DNA of 18,571 nucleotides from Collinsella aerofaciens (GTDB lineage: Bacteria > Actinomycetota > Coriobacteriia > Coriobacteriales > Coriobacteriaceae), in contig CAJMJM010000024.1 of NCBI GenBank assembly GCA_905213725.1, positions 1 through 18,571 on the forward strand, given 5' to 3'. This document shows, in pieces, positions 6,855 through 13,520 of the stretch (within the stretch, counting starts at the first letter, position 1; each line of letters begins with the position of its first letter). The position numbers and the translations under genes were made by a program. The notes beneath the pieces were generated by a model, which was given only the letters and a program-made list of their open reading frames with translations, did no database searches and was not told the DNA's origin.

Positions 6855-7178
6855 GTTCTAAGCGGCTTTCTGAGGTCGGGGCGGATTGCGACGGGCGAGC
6901 TCGTTGTGTACATGCAACGTTGCTCAGCGCTTTGCATGTATCCAGGCCCCCGCCTTGCCGCGTTGTTGAGTTAATTTGCCGGCTAATGTTCGCTGTTGAT
7001 AACAGCTGAGTAGTGTAAACAATAGTGCACAATTATATATGGGTGCACATGCTGTGGGCGGCTATTATTCGACAGGCGGTAGCGCGACGATGCGATGTTC
7101 GATAAAAATGCGACTGGGACGATATATGTTGACGGGTATACTTGTCCCGGTTTAAAACGCAGGAACGGAGATGGTCGC
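6855..7178. promoter_or_regulatory. 324-bp divergent intergenic region with several dyads
   Basis: No gene is seen between the two divergent genes. Visible structure: a perfect 9-bp inverted repeat TACATGCAA / TTGCATGTA (6909-6917, 6932-6940), overlapping the 10-base palindrome GCAACGTTGC (6914-6923); and two copies of the 6-base palindrome GTGCAC (7025-7030, 7043-7048), 18 bases apart around an AT-rich core. For the lipase gene, candidate promoter elements are TATACT (7137-7142) or TTGACG (7129-7134) with TAAAAC 18 bases on, and TTGATA (6996-7001) further up. The region probably carries promoters for both directions, but none is strong. Confidence 0.4.
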
Positions 7179-8048
7179 ATGGCACAGTCAAATATGACGC
7201 GCACGGTGGGGCTGGCGCTCGAGGGAGGCGGCTACCGCGGTATGTATACGGCGGGCGTGCTCGACGTTTGGATGGAGCACGGTTTGACCTGCGACCATAT
7301 GGTGGGCGTCTCGGCGGGCGCGGCATTTGGCTACAACTTTAAATCGCGCCAGATCGGCCGCGCCATTCGCTATAACAAGGCCTATTGCGCCGACAAGCGC
7401 TATGCGAGCGTGACCAGCTGGCTGCGAACCGGCGATATGTTCAATGCCGACTTTGCTTATCACGAGGTGCCTATCGAGCGCGATCCCATCGACTTGGAGG
7501 CGTATCGCGCCTGCCCCATGCGATTTACGTGCGTGTGTACCGATATCGAGACGGGCAAGGCCGTCTATCACGATCTGCCGTATGGCGACGAGCGCGATAT
7601 CGAGTGGATCCGGGCGTCGTCGGCAATTCCCGTGGCGACGCGTCCTGTCGCCATTGAGGGCCGCAAGTACCTGGATGGCGGCGTGGCTGATTCTATTCCC
7701 AGTGCATGGCTGTTTGCTCAGGGGTATGACCGCAATATCGTGGTGCTCACGCAGCCGGCGGGCTTTGTGAAGCAGCCCAACAGCGTGATGCCTATGCTGC
7801 GTCGCGTGTTCCGTCACTATCCGGAGTTTGTCGCAGCGCTTGAGCATCGGCATGAGGTCTACAATGCCACGCTCGATGATTTGGCACGTCGTGAGGCCGC
7901 CGGCGATATCTTTGTGGTGCGTCCGAGCGAATCGGTGAAAGTGCCGTCGCTGTGCCGCGAGCCCGATGAGCTCGAGCGCATCTATCAGATTGGTCGTCGC
8001 GATGCTGAGGCGACCTTGCCGGCACTGGAGACATATCTGGCAGGGTAG
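7179..8048 (+). CDS. Patatin-like phospholipase (YjjU/RssA type)
   Basis: 289 residues. It has the patatin signatures: oxyanion loop GGGYRG (16-21), nucleophile elbow GVSAG (43-47, Ser45), and the dyad aspartate in YLDGG (Asp166). These predict a Ser-Asp dyad acyl hydrolase acting on lipids or acyl esters; the physiological substrate is unknown. No signal peptide or membrane helix is seen, so it is probably cytoplasmic or peripherally membrane-bound. The frame is open 28 codons further upstream, but ATG 7179-7181 is preferred because GGAG lies eight bases before it and the family similarity (GLALEGGGYRG) begins shortly after. It stands alone, divergent from the cyclase gene and convergent with thiE. 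Confidence 0.87.
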   Translation: MAQSNMTRTVGLALEGGGYRGMYTAGVLDVWMEHGLTCDHMVGVSAGAAFGYNFKSRQIGRAIRYNKAYCADKRYASVTSWLRTGDMFNADFAYHEVPIERDPIDLEAYRACPMRFTCVCTDIETGKAVYHDLPYGDERDIEWIRASSAIPVATRPVAIEGRKYLDGGVADSIPSAWLFAQGYDRNIVVLTQPAGFVKQPNSVMPMLRRVFRHYPEFVAALEHRHEVYNATLDDLARREAAGDIFVVRPSESVKVPSLCREPDELERIYQIGRRDAEATLPALETYLAG

Positions 8049-8070
8049 AGGCCGCTGCCGCCATCTCGGC

Positions 8071-8116
8071 GGAAAGCGCATCCCGGAATGGAGGTCCAAA
8101 CTGGGATGCGCTTTCC
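8071..8116. terminator. Hairpin between convergent lipase and thiE genes
   Basis: A perfect 14-bp inverted repeat GGAAAGCGCATCCC / GGGATGCGCTTTCC (8071-8084, 8103-8116) with an 18-base loop containing a small TGGA-type dyad. Its place between converging genes suggests a shared terminator, but neither strand has a T tract after the stem, so Rho-independent function is uncertain. Confidence 0.5.
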
Positions 8117-8160
8117 ATTGCTGAAGATATGAGGTCGCGAATCAGTTGTTCGGCCTGAGC

Positions 8161-8856
8161 CTATGCCTGCTGCCAGGTGTCGACGAGTTCCTTGGCCGCG
8201 GCGTGGGGGTCATCGGCGCTGCAGACAGCGCTCACCACAAAGAAGCCGTCGACGCCGGTGGCCGTGAGCTGCGGCAGGTCGGCCGTCTTGACGCCGCCGC
8301 CCACCACGATGGGCACGGGGCTTGCCGCGTGGAGTGCGTCCAGGTCCTCAAAGCTCTTGGTGATGATAGAGCCGTCGGCCGCGCGTCCGCAGTCGCGCTT
8401 GGTCTCGGTCTCGTGGAGCGGGCCGATGCCCAGGTAGTCGACCAGGCTCATGTCGGCGGTCTTGACGTACTCGAGCATCTCCTCGCAACGGGCCGAAAGG
8501 CCCACAATGGCATCGGGGCCCAGCAGCTTGCGGCAGACCTCGACGGGAATGTCGCTCTGGCCTACGTGCACGCCGTCGACGGCAATGCCCTGCTCGCGCG
8601 CGGCGAGTACACAGTCCAGACGGTCGTCGATTAACAGGGCGACCTGACCGGTCTTGCCAGCCTGTGCGATTGCCTGCGCGGCGTCGCCGGTCAGTGCAAT
8701 GATCTCGCGGGCGCTTGCCACCTTGGAGCGCACCTGGATACAGGTAAAGCCTGCGTCGAGCGCCTGGGCCACCACATCGCCCACGGGGCGCCCGAGGGTG
8801 TTTTCGGGGCCGAGTACCAGATAGGCCGAGATATCAAGGTTGTCGCGGATGCTCAT
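8161..8856 (-). CDS. thiE: Thiamine-phosphate synthase ThiE
   Basis: 231 residues, normal length. ThiE couples HMP-PP with thiazole phosphate to give thiamine phosphate in the cytosol. TIM-barrel landmarks seen: QVRSK (41-45, the Q-x-R-x-K pyrophosphate site), LLIDDRLD (75-81, where most homologs have INDR, so Asn is Asp here), GVHVGQSD (95-102), DYLGIGPLHETETKRD (from 140; the G-P-x3-T-x-T-K motif), VVGGGV and FFVVSA at the C-terminus. Start ATG 8854-8856 overlaps the stop of the upstream DUF77 gene by four bases (ATGA), and AGGAGG lies eight bases upstream, so translation is probably coupled. It is the last gene of the TPP-riboswitch operon. Confidence 0.92.
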   Translation of the reverse strand: MSIRDNLDISAYLVLGPENTLGRPVGDVVAQALDAGFTCIQVRSKVASAREIIALTGDAAQAIAQAGKTGQVALLIDDRLDCVLAAREQGIAVDGVHVGQSDIPVEVCRKLLGPDAIVGLSARCEEMLEYVKTADMSLVDYLGIGPLHETETKRDCGRAADGSIITKSFEDLDALHAASPVPIVVGGGVKTADLPQLTATGVDGFFVVSAVCSADDPHAAAKELVDTWQQA

Positions 8857-9194
8857 CGTGCTTCCTCCTGCTTCTTGATCTGTGCTTCCATGCGCTCGAG
8901 CTTGCCGGTCATGGTGTCGGTAAATCCGGGCCGAATATCGGCTTTGAGCACGACTTCGGTGCGGATTCCCTTGCTCGCCAACACAAAGGTTGCGTCGCGC
9001 ACGACCTGCATGACCTCGTCCCAGTCGCCCTCGATCTCGGTGAACATGGAGGTGGTGCGGTTGGGCAGGCCGCTCTCGCGAATGACACGCACGACCTCGG
9101 CGACCTCGGCGGATAGCTCATCGCCGGTGCCGCACGGGGCGATGGCCACGGCGACGAGCGTGTTCATGCCGGCATTGGTTGCGGGCTCGGACAT
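8853..9194 (-). CDS. MTH1187/DUF77-family thiamine-binding protein
   Basis: 113 residues of the small ferredoxin-like MTH1187/YqgV family. Recognisable are VAVAIAPCGTGDELSAEV at the N-terminus, the conserved TEIEGDWDEVM around 52-62, and GIRTEVVLKADIR near 77-89. Structural work on relatives (including YkoF-like proteins) shows binding of thiamine or its HMP part; a carrier or chaperone role is inferred. Position supports this: it lies three bases after the thiM stop and overlaps thiE by four, all under the TPP riboswitch. GAGGAGG, which forms the last thiM codons, serves as its Shine-Dalgarno eight bases before ATG 9192-9194. A second ATG at codon 10 is possible but has no better site. Confidence 0.87.
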   Translation of the reverse strand: MSEPATNAGMNTLVAVAIAPCGTGDELSAEVAEVVRVIRESGLPNRTTSMFTEIEGDWDEVMQVVRDATFVLASKGIRTEVVLKADIRPGFTDTMTGKLERMEAQIKKQEEAR

Positions 9195-9197
9195 GGC

Positions 9198-10037
9198 CTA
9201 TGCCTCCTCGAGCTCGAGTCGGTTATCGGCGATGTCTTGGGCGGTTGCGCGGTAGAGCTCGTCGATAAAGGCGACCTTAAAGCTTGCCGGGGCGTCGGCG
9301 ACAGCGGCGGCACGCGTGCCGGCCACGTTGTAGACGGCGGTGCCGCAGACGGCTGCCGTAAACGGGTCGGCGGCGCAGGCATACACGGCCAGCACGCCGC
9401 CCTGCGAGCAGCCGCAGCCGGTGATCTTGGACATGAGCGGGCTGCCGCCGTGAGACTTGGCCACCGTCGTGCCGTCGGTGATTAGGTCGACTTCGCCCGA
9501 GACCACAACGGCGCCACCGGTGTGGCGAGCGAGCGCCACGGCGGCATCGCGGGCGGCGTCGACCGTGTCGGTGGTATCGACACCACGCACGCGGCTCAGA
9601 TCAGCCGCCTCGCCCTCAAGACCCCACAGGCCGGCGAGTGCGATAATCTCGGAGGCGTTGCCGCGCACGATGGCGGGCTTGTACTGCTTGAGCTCGTTTA
9701 CCAGCTGGGTGCGCAGGCTGCCGATACCCAGGCCCACCGGATCGAGCACCCAGGGCTTGCCGGCGTCGTGTGCCGCCTTCGCCGCGCGGGGAATCGTCTG
9801 CTCGTAGATAGGGAAGAGCGTGCCCATGTTGAGATAGATGGCGCCGCCGCCGGCAACGAGCGCTTCGCCCTCGTCGGGCAGATAGACCATGGCGGCCGAT
9901 CCGCCCACGGCGAGCTGTGCGTTGGCGACAAAGTCAATCGTCACCGTGTTGGTGATGGAGCCGGCCATCGGATTGGTGGCGCGAATTTCCTCTACGGCCT
10001 TGACCATATGTTGCTTAAGCTGTTCCGAATCAATCAC
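9198..10037 (-). CDS. thiM: Hydroxyethylthiazole kinase ThiM
   Basis: 279 residues with a GTG start. ThiM phosphorylates 4-methyl-5-(2-hydroxyethyl)thiazole with ATP for thiamine salvage. Family motifs: TNTVTIDFVANAQLA (29-43) leading to GGSAAM, LDPVGLGIGSLR (98-109), VRGNASEI (124-131) and the phosphate-loop ITGCGCSQGG with the family's catalytic Cys region. The frame stays open back into the riboswitch, but a strong AAGGAGG lies eight bases before GTG 10035-10037, and the resulting length and N-terminus fit the family. It is the first gene of thiM-DUF77-thiE, downstream of the attenuator. No thiD or thiazole/HMP synthesis gene is in the window, so salvage is the likely job. Confidence 0.92.
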   Translation of the reverse strand: MIDSEQLKQHMVKAVEEIRATNPMAGSITNTVTIDFVANAQLAVGGSAAMVYLPDEGEALVAGGGAIYLNMGTLFPIYEQTIPRAAKAAHDAGKPWVLDPVGLGIGSLRTQLVNELKQYKPAIVRGNASEIIALAGLWGLEGEAADLSRVRGVDTTDTVDAARDAAVALARHTGGAVVVSGEVDLITDGTTVAKSHGGSPLMSKITGCGCSQGGVLAVYACAADPFTAAVCGTAVYNVAGTRAAAVADAPASFKVAFIDELYRATAQDIADNRLELEEA

Positions 10038-10059
10038 TGCACATGCCTCCTTGGCATAG

Positions 10060-10089
10060 AAAAGGGGCGCTGTGCATAGACAGCGCCCC
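10060..10089 (-). terminator. Attenuator terminator of the TPP riboswitch
   Basis: A perfect 10-bp stem GGGGCGCTGT / ACAGCGCCCC (10064-10073, 10080-10089) with a six-base loop, followed on the minus strand by TTTT. It lies between the aptamer and the thiM Shine-Dalgarno, where a transcription-terminating expression platform is expected; TPP binding would favour it. Confidence 0.82.
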
Positions 10090-10101
10090 TGTAAAGGCGG
10101 C

Positions 10102-10193
10102 ATGCTCCCTACGCCAGCATTAACTGACAGGTTCAAAGGATTGGGCCCCATGCCCTCTCAGCCTTGTGGTTTGCACCGCCGGCACTCCCGCAT
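10102..10193 (-). promoter_or_regulatory. TPP (THI-box) riboswitch aptamer
   Basis: Read on the minus strand, the THI-element landmarks occur in order: closing helix ATGC...GCAT (10190-10193 with 10102-10105), GGGAG, the GGCTGAGAGGGC pyrimidine-sensing segment (10152-10163), CCTTTGAACCTG (10128-10139), GTTAATGCTGG, and GCGTAGGGA (10106-10114). The conserved CUGAGA and the CCUUUGAACCUG/GCGUAGGGA blocks are exact. It precedes thiM and a terminator, so it should repress the operon when thiamine pyrophosphate is plentiful. Confidence 0.96.
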
Positions 10194-10210
10194 CGAATCT
10201 GTTGTTCCCT

Positions 10211-10264
10211 ATACTAGCGCACCTGCCAAAAAGGGGCAGGTTTATTTTGGCAGGTCGTTACAAT
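10211..10264. promoter_or_regulatory. Divergent promoter region with a perfect 11-bp inverted repeat
   Basis: ACCTGCCAAAA (10221-10231) and TTTTGGCAGGT (10245-10255) form a perfect inverted repeat with a 13-base spacer; a partial third copy GGCAGGT lies in the spacer. It sits between a possible minus-strand -10 TAGTAT (10211-10216, thi operon) and a plus-strand -10 TACAAT (10259-10264, HAD gene), where both -35 elements would be, and no good -35 is seen for either. An operator acting on both directions is a reasonable inference. Confidence 0.4.
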
Positions 10265-10292
10265 AGGTAGGACCGATACGAATGGGGGCCTT

Positions 10293-11201
10293 ATGATTAA
10301 ACTTGTGCTGACCGATATGGACGATACACTGATTCCAGCCGGGCATGACGGCGCCAGCGACTACGCCATTGAGGGTGTTCATGCCATGCAGGCGGCGGGT
10401 CTGCACTTTGGGCCGGTTTCGGGTCGTCAGCCGTCCGCGATGGGCTGGATGTTCAAAAACCGTTCCGAGTGTTTTTCGACCGGTGCGTTCTGTAACGGCC
10501 AGGTGATGTTTGTCGACGGCGAAGTAGTCGCTTCGCGCGCAATCGACAACGATGCTCTGATGCGTTTGGCTGACTATCTGGAGCAAGAGACCGACGATAC
10601 ATTTCTAAAAGTCTACAGCCTGGGCGATGACTTTTGGGGCAACGATGCCTATTGCGTGACGAGCAATCCCGAGCGTGTGCGTCGCGCTATGGAGTCGGGC
10701 GGCAATGCGTGGCTCAAAGGCGAAGAGGCCCCGTGTCGTCCCGTCGTCGATGGCGCGCCGGTGTTTAAGGCGAATATCTGGAGTGCCCGTTCGCGTGAGG
10801 AGCTCGCGGAGCTACGCGAGCGCGTTGCCGTTGAGGTGCCGGAACTCTCGCTTGTGTTTCCCAACAACCGAGTGCGCCTGTTCGACATCCTTCCGGATGG
10901 TTGGGACAAGGGCTGCGCTGCGCTGGAGCTGGCGCGCGCCTTGGGCCTGACGCCCGACGAGGTGGCCGTATTTGGCGATTCCGATAACGATCTGCCCATG
11001 ATCGATGCCGTTCCCAACTCCGTTGCAGTCGCCAATGCCAATGAGGCCGTCACGGCTGCCGCGCGCTGGCATATCGGCGCCGCGGTGGATGATGCGGTCG
11101 CCGGAGTCTTGCATCAGATTGCCGCCTGCGCCGCGACGGGGGAGATGCCGCCGTTTATGCGTCAGGAGGGTGCAGCCGACGCGAATTTCGCGAACAGCTA
11201 A
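10293..11201 (+). CDS. Cof-type HAD-IIB sugar/cofactor phosphatase
   Basis: 302 residues. HAD motifs are complete: DMDDT (8-12, nucleophile Asp8 and acid/base Asp10), VSGRQ (42-46, motif II Ser), Lys206 in GWDKG (motif III) and GDSDND (228-233, motif IV, Mg2+ binding). The length and the cap region between motifs II and III fit the IIB (Cof) subfamily, which dephosphorylates sugar phosphates, nucleotides, pyridoxal phosphate or the thiamine precursor HMP-PP. Lying divergent from the thi operon makes a cofactor substrate tempting, but nothing in the sequence decides it. The start ATG 10293 has a G-rich GGGGGCC just upstream. The LysR gene follows after 10 bases, with its Shine-Dalgarno overlapping this stop codon, so they are probably one operon. 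Confidence 0.87.
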   Translation: MIKLVLTDMDDTLIPAGHDGASDYAIEGVHAMQAAGLHFGPVSGRQPSAMGWMFKNRSECFSTGAFCNGQVMFVDGEVVASRAIDNDALMRLADYLEQETDDTFLKVYSLGDDFWGNDAYCVTSNPERVRRAMESGGNAWLKGEEAPCRPVVDGAPVFKANIWSARSREELAELRERVAVEVPELSLVFPNNRVRLFDILPDGWDKGCAALELARALGLTPDEVAVFGDSDNDLPMIDAVPNSVAVANANEAVTAAARWHIGAAVDDAVAGVLHQIAACAATGEMPPFMRQEGAADANFANS

Positions 11202-11211
11202 GGAGACAGCC

Positions 11212-12108
11212 ATGAAGCTCCAGCAGCTCAGATATGTCGTCAAAGTTGCCGAATGCGGCAGCATTACCGAGGCCTCGCGCCGTCTCTTTGTGTCGCAGCC
11301 TTCGATTACCGCGTCGATTCGCGATCTCGAAAACGAGATGGGTGTGCACATCTTTGAGCGCACCAACAAGGGCGTCATTGTGTCCGAGGAAGGCGAGACC
11401 TTCTTGGGCTATGCGCGCCAGGTACTCGACCAGGCCGACCTGCTCGAGGGCAAGTACAAGGGCGCATCCGAGCAGGTGCCGCACTTTAGTGTGAGCTGCC
11501 AGCATTATTCCTTTGCCGTCAACGCGTTTGTCGACGTGATCCGCGAGTTCGATGCCGCGCGTTACGACTTCACCCTGCGCGAGGAGCAGACTCACGAGAT
11601 TATCGAGGATGTCGCGCATATGAAAAGCGAACTGGGCATCCTGTACTTATCCGAGCATAACCGCGAGGTCATCGAGCGCATGCTGGTGGCCAACGAGCTC
11701 GTGTTCGAAGGACTCTTCTGCGCCACGCCGCATGTCTTCGTCTGCGCCGACCATCCGCTGGCGGACCGCTCCAGCGTGACGCTCGAGGACCTGGAAGACT
11801 ACCCGTTCCTGTCCTACGAGCAGGGCAGCTACAACTCGTTTTACTATTCCGAGGAGCTGACCTCGACGTTCGAGCGTCGCAAAAATATCCGCGTGCGCGA
11901 CCGTGCGACGTTGTTCAATTTGGCCATGGGCCTCAACGGCTACACGGTATGCTCGGGCGTGATCAGCCACGAGCTCAACGGCCCCGGCATTATCTCGATT
12001 CCGCTCGACGTGGACGAGTACATGGAGATTGGCATCATCACGCGCAAGAACACGACGCTTACGCGCTACGGTCGGGCCTATATCGACGCGATTCGTCAGC
12101 ATATCTAG
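11212..12108 (+). CDS. LysR-family transcriptional regulator
   Basis: 298 residues, standard LysR length. The N-terminal winged HTH (1-60) is textbook: MKLQQLRYVVKVAECGSITE, then ASRRLFVSQPSITASIRDLE and LFER-like HIFERTNKGV. A type-2 periplasmic-binding-like effector domain follows (about 90-298). ATG 11212-11214 is chosen since AAGGAG is seven bases upstream and the HTH starts at residue 1; the longer open frame overlaps the HAD gene. The downstream gap before the methionine synthase-like gene has a T-N11-A dyad typical for LysR proteins, so that gene is a likely target. Related regulators of methionine or cysteine metabolism exist, but the effector cannot be read from sequence. Confidence 0.92.
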   Translation: MKLQQLRYVVKVAECGSITEASRRLFVSQPSITASIRDLENEMGVHIFERTNKGVIVSEEGETFLGYARQVLDQADLLEGKYKGASEQVPHFSVSCQHYSFAVNAFVDVIREFDAARYDFTLREEQTHEIIEDVAHMKSELGILYLSEHNREVIERMLVANELVFEGLFCATPHVFVCADHPLADRSSVTLEDLEDYPFLSYEQGSYNSFYYSEELTSTFERRKNIRVRDRATLFNLAMGLNGYTVCSGVISHELNGPGIISIPLDVDEYMEIGIITRKNTTLTRYGRAYIDAIRQHI

Positions 12109-12154
12109 GCTGCTGTGCTCCGCACGGTTCAAGTCTCTTTATGACAGTCCAGAC

Positions 12155-12223
12155 TGATATAGGAAACATCTATATCAAACTGTTATAAACGTATATTTTA
12201 CGATGGTCATATGAGCGCTCATA
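12155..12223 (+). promoter_or_regulatory. LysR-type dyad, -10 element and palindrome upstream of the MetE-like gene
   Basis: TGATATAG-N7-CTATATCA (12155-12177) is a perfect 8-bp dyad and fits the T-N11-A rule of LysR sites. TATATT (12192-12197) is a fair -10 with no good -35, as expected for an activated promoter: the 3' half of the dyad falls where the -35 would be. A 14-base perfect palindrome TATGAGCGCTCATA (12210-12223) follows near the expected transcription start. Confidence 0.5.
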
Positions 12224-12263
12224 CTCTGTCCCAGTAAAGCAACCAATGCAAAGGGAGATATCT

Positions 12264-13397
12264 ATGAGCACTTCGATTCAACCGAACGCGCCGTTTCGCG
12301 CCGATATCGTCGGCAGCTTTCTTCGTCCGCAGGCTGTAAAGGACGCCCGTGCCGCCTATGTCGCGGGTAAACTCGACGCTTCCGGCCTTAAGGCCGTCGA
12401 GGACGATGCCATTCGCGATTTGGTGGCCAAGCAGAAGGCCGCCGGCCTGCAGGTGATCACCGATGGCGAGTTCCGCCGCAGCTACTGGCACCTCGATTTT
12501 ATGTGGGGCCTTAACGGCATTGAGCGCCGCACCTCACGCACGGGTTATATGTTCCATGACGAGGAGACGACGGCCGACACCGCCGTGGTTACCGGTCCCA
12601 TTAGCGGCGAGAACCACCCGTTCGTCGAGCATTTTAAGTTCGTCAAGGCGCTTGAGGAGGAGGGCCAGGTCGCACGCCAGACCATTCCGGCGCCGATCCA
12701 GACGTTCTCTGAGGTCACGCTCGATCGCTGCGATGGCCAGCAGGAGAGCCTGCGCGCTGTCTATAAGACCGATGAGGAACTTGCCGACGCCATTGCAGCC
12801 GCTTATCGCACGGTGATCGCCGACCTGTACGCAGCAGGCTGCCGCAACATCCAGTTTGATGACTGCACCTGGGGCATCTACTGCGATACCGATTTTGTCG
12901 CCAAAACCGGCATGAGCCCGGTCGACCTGCAAAAGGTAAGCGAGCTGGGCGTGGCGCTCAACAACGCCGCCATCGAGGGCAAGCCCGACGATTTGGTCAT
13001 CAACACGCACGTGTGCCGCGGCAACTACCACTCCACCTACGCTTTTGAAGGCGGCTACGACCCTATCGCTCCGTATCTGTTCGCACATGAGGATGTCGAT
13101 GCGTTCTATCTGGAGTTCGACACGCCGCGCGCCGGTGGTTTTGAGCCGCTTAAGTACGTTGCCCCCGGCAAGAAGGTGGTGCTGGGACTGGTCACTACAA
13201 AGGCAGCTGAGCTTGAGGACGAGGACGTTATCGTCGAACGTATCCACGAGGCCGCAAAGTACGTGCCGCTCGAGAACCTGTACCTGTCGCCCCAGTGCGG
13301 CTTTGCCAGCTGCGAGATTGGCAACAAGCTGACCGAGGACGAACAGTGGGCAAAGATCGCGCTGGTCAAGCGCATTGCCGAGCGCGTTTGGAAGTAA
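12264..13397 (+). CDS. MetE C-terminal-type methionine synthase (YxjG/YxjH-like)
   Basis: 377 residues, about half of full MetE, equal to the catalytic barrel alone. The Zn-site residues of cobalamin-independent methionine synthase are present: His249-x-Cys251 (NTHVCRGN), Glu284 (FYLEFD) and Cys345 (SPQCGF). Also seen are VGSFLRP near the N-terminus and DGEFRR (68-72), typical of the YxjG/YxjH group. The expected reaction is methylation of homocysteine to methionine; lacking the N-terminal MetE domain, the methyl donor (folate, corrinoid protein or other) is uncertain. ATG 12264 is preferred over an in-frame ATG six codons earlier because AAGGGAG lies six bases before it. The LysR gene and a LysR-type dyad lie directly upstream. 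I saw no SAM riboswitch or T-box. Confidence 0.87.
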   Translation: MSTSIQPNAPFRADIVGSFLRPQAVKDARAAYVAGKLDASGLKAVEDDAIRDLVAKQKAAGLQVITDGEFRRSYWHLDFMWGLNGIERRTSRTGYMFHDEETTADTAVVTGPISGENHPFVEHFKFVKALEEEGQVARQTIPAPIQTFSEVTLDRCDGQQESLRAVYKTDEELADAIAAAYRTVIADLYAAGCRNIQFDDCTWGIYCDTDFVAKTGMSPVDLQKVSELGVALNNAAIEGKPDDLVINTHVCRGNYHSTYAFEGGYDPIAPYLFAHEDVDAFYLEFDTPRAGGFEPLKYVAPGKKVVLGLVTTKAAELEDEDVIVERIHEAAKYVPLENLYLSPQCGFASCEIGNKLTEDEQWAKIALVKRIAERVWK

Positions 13398-13520
13398 CGC
13401 TACCGCTTGCAGGTGACGGCGCGTGCGAGGCATTGCGTATCGCGTACAATGGTCCGGATCGTATCGTTCGGGCAGGTTATCCGATATGCCTGATCGCCCT
13501 TCCATCATGAAAGGACTTCC

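Noticed and set aside
7188..8099. Minus-strand open frame of 303 codons opposite the patatin gene
   Set aside because: The plus strand has a complete patatin signature with a ribosome site; the antisense frame shows no family motif.
13398..13520. PyrR-binding leader or attenuator before uraA
   Set aside because: I found only weak CAGG/CCTG pairing and no terminator-antiterminator arrangement.
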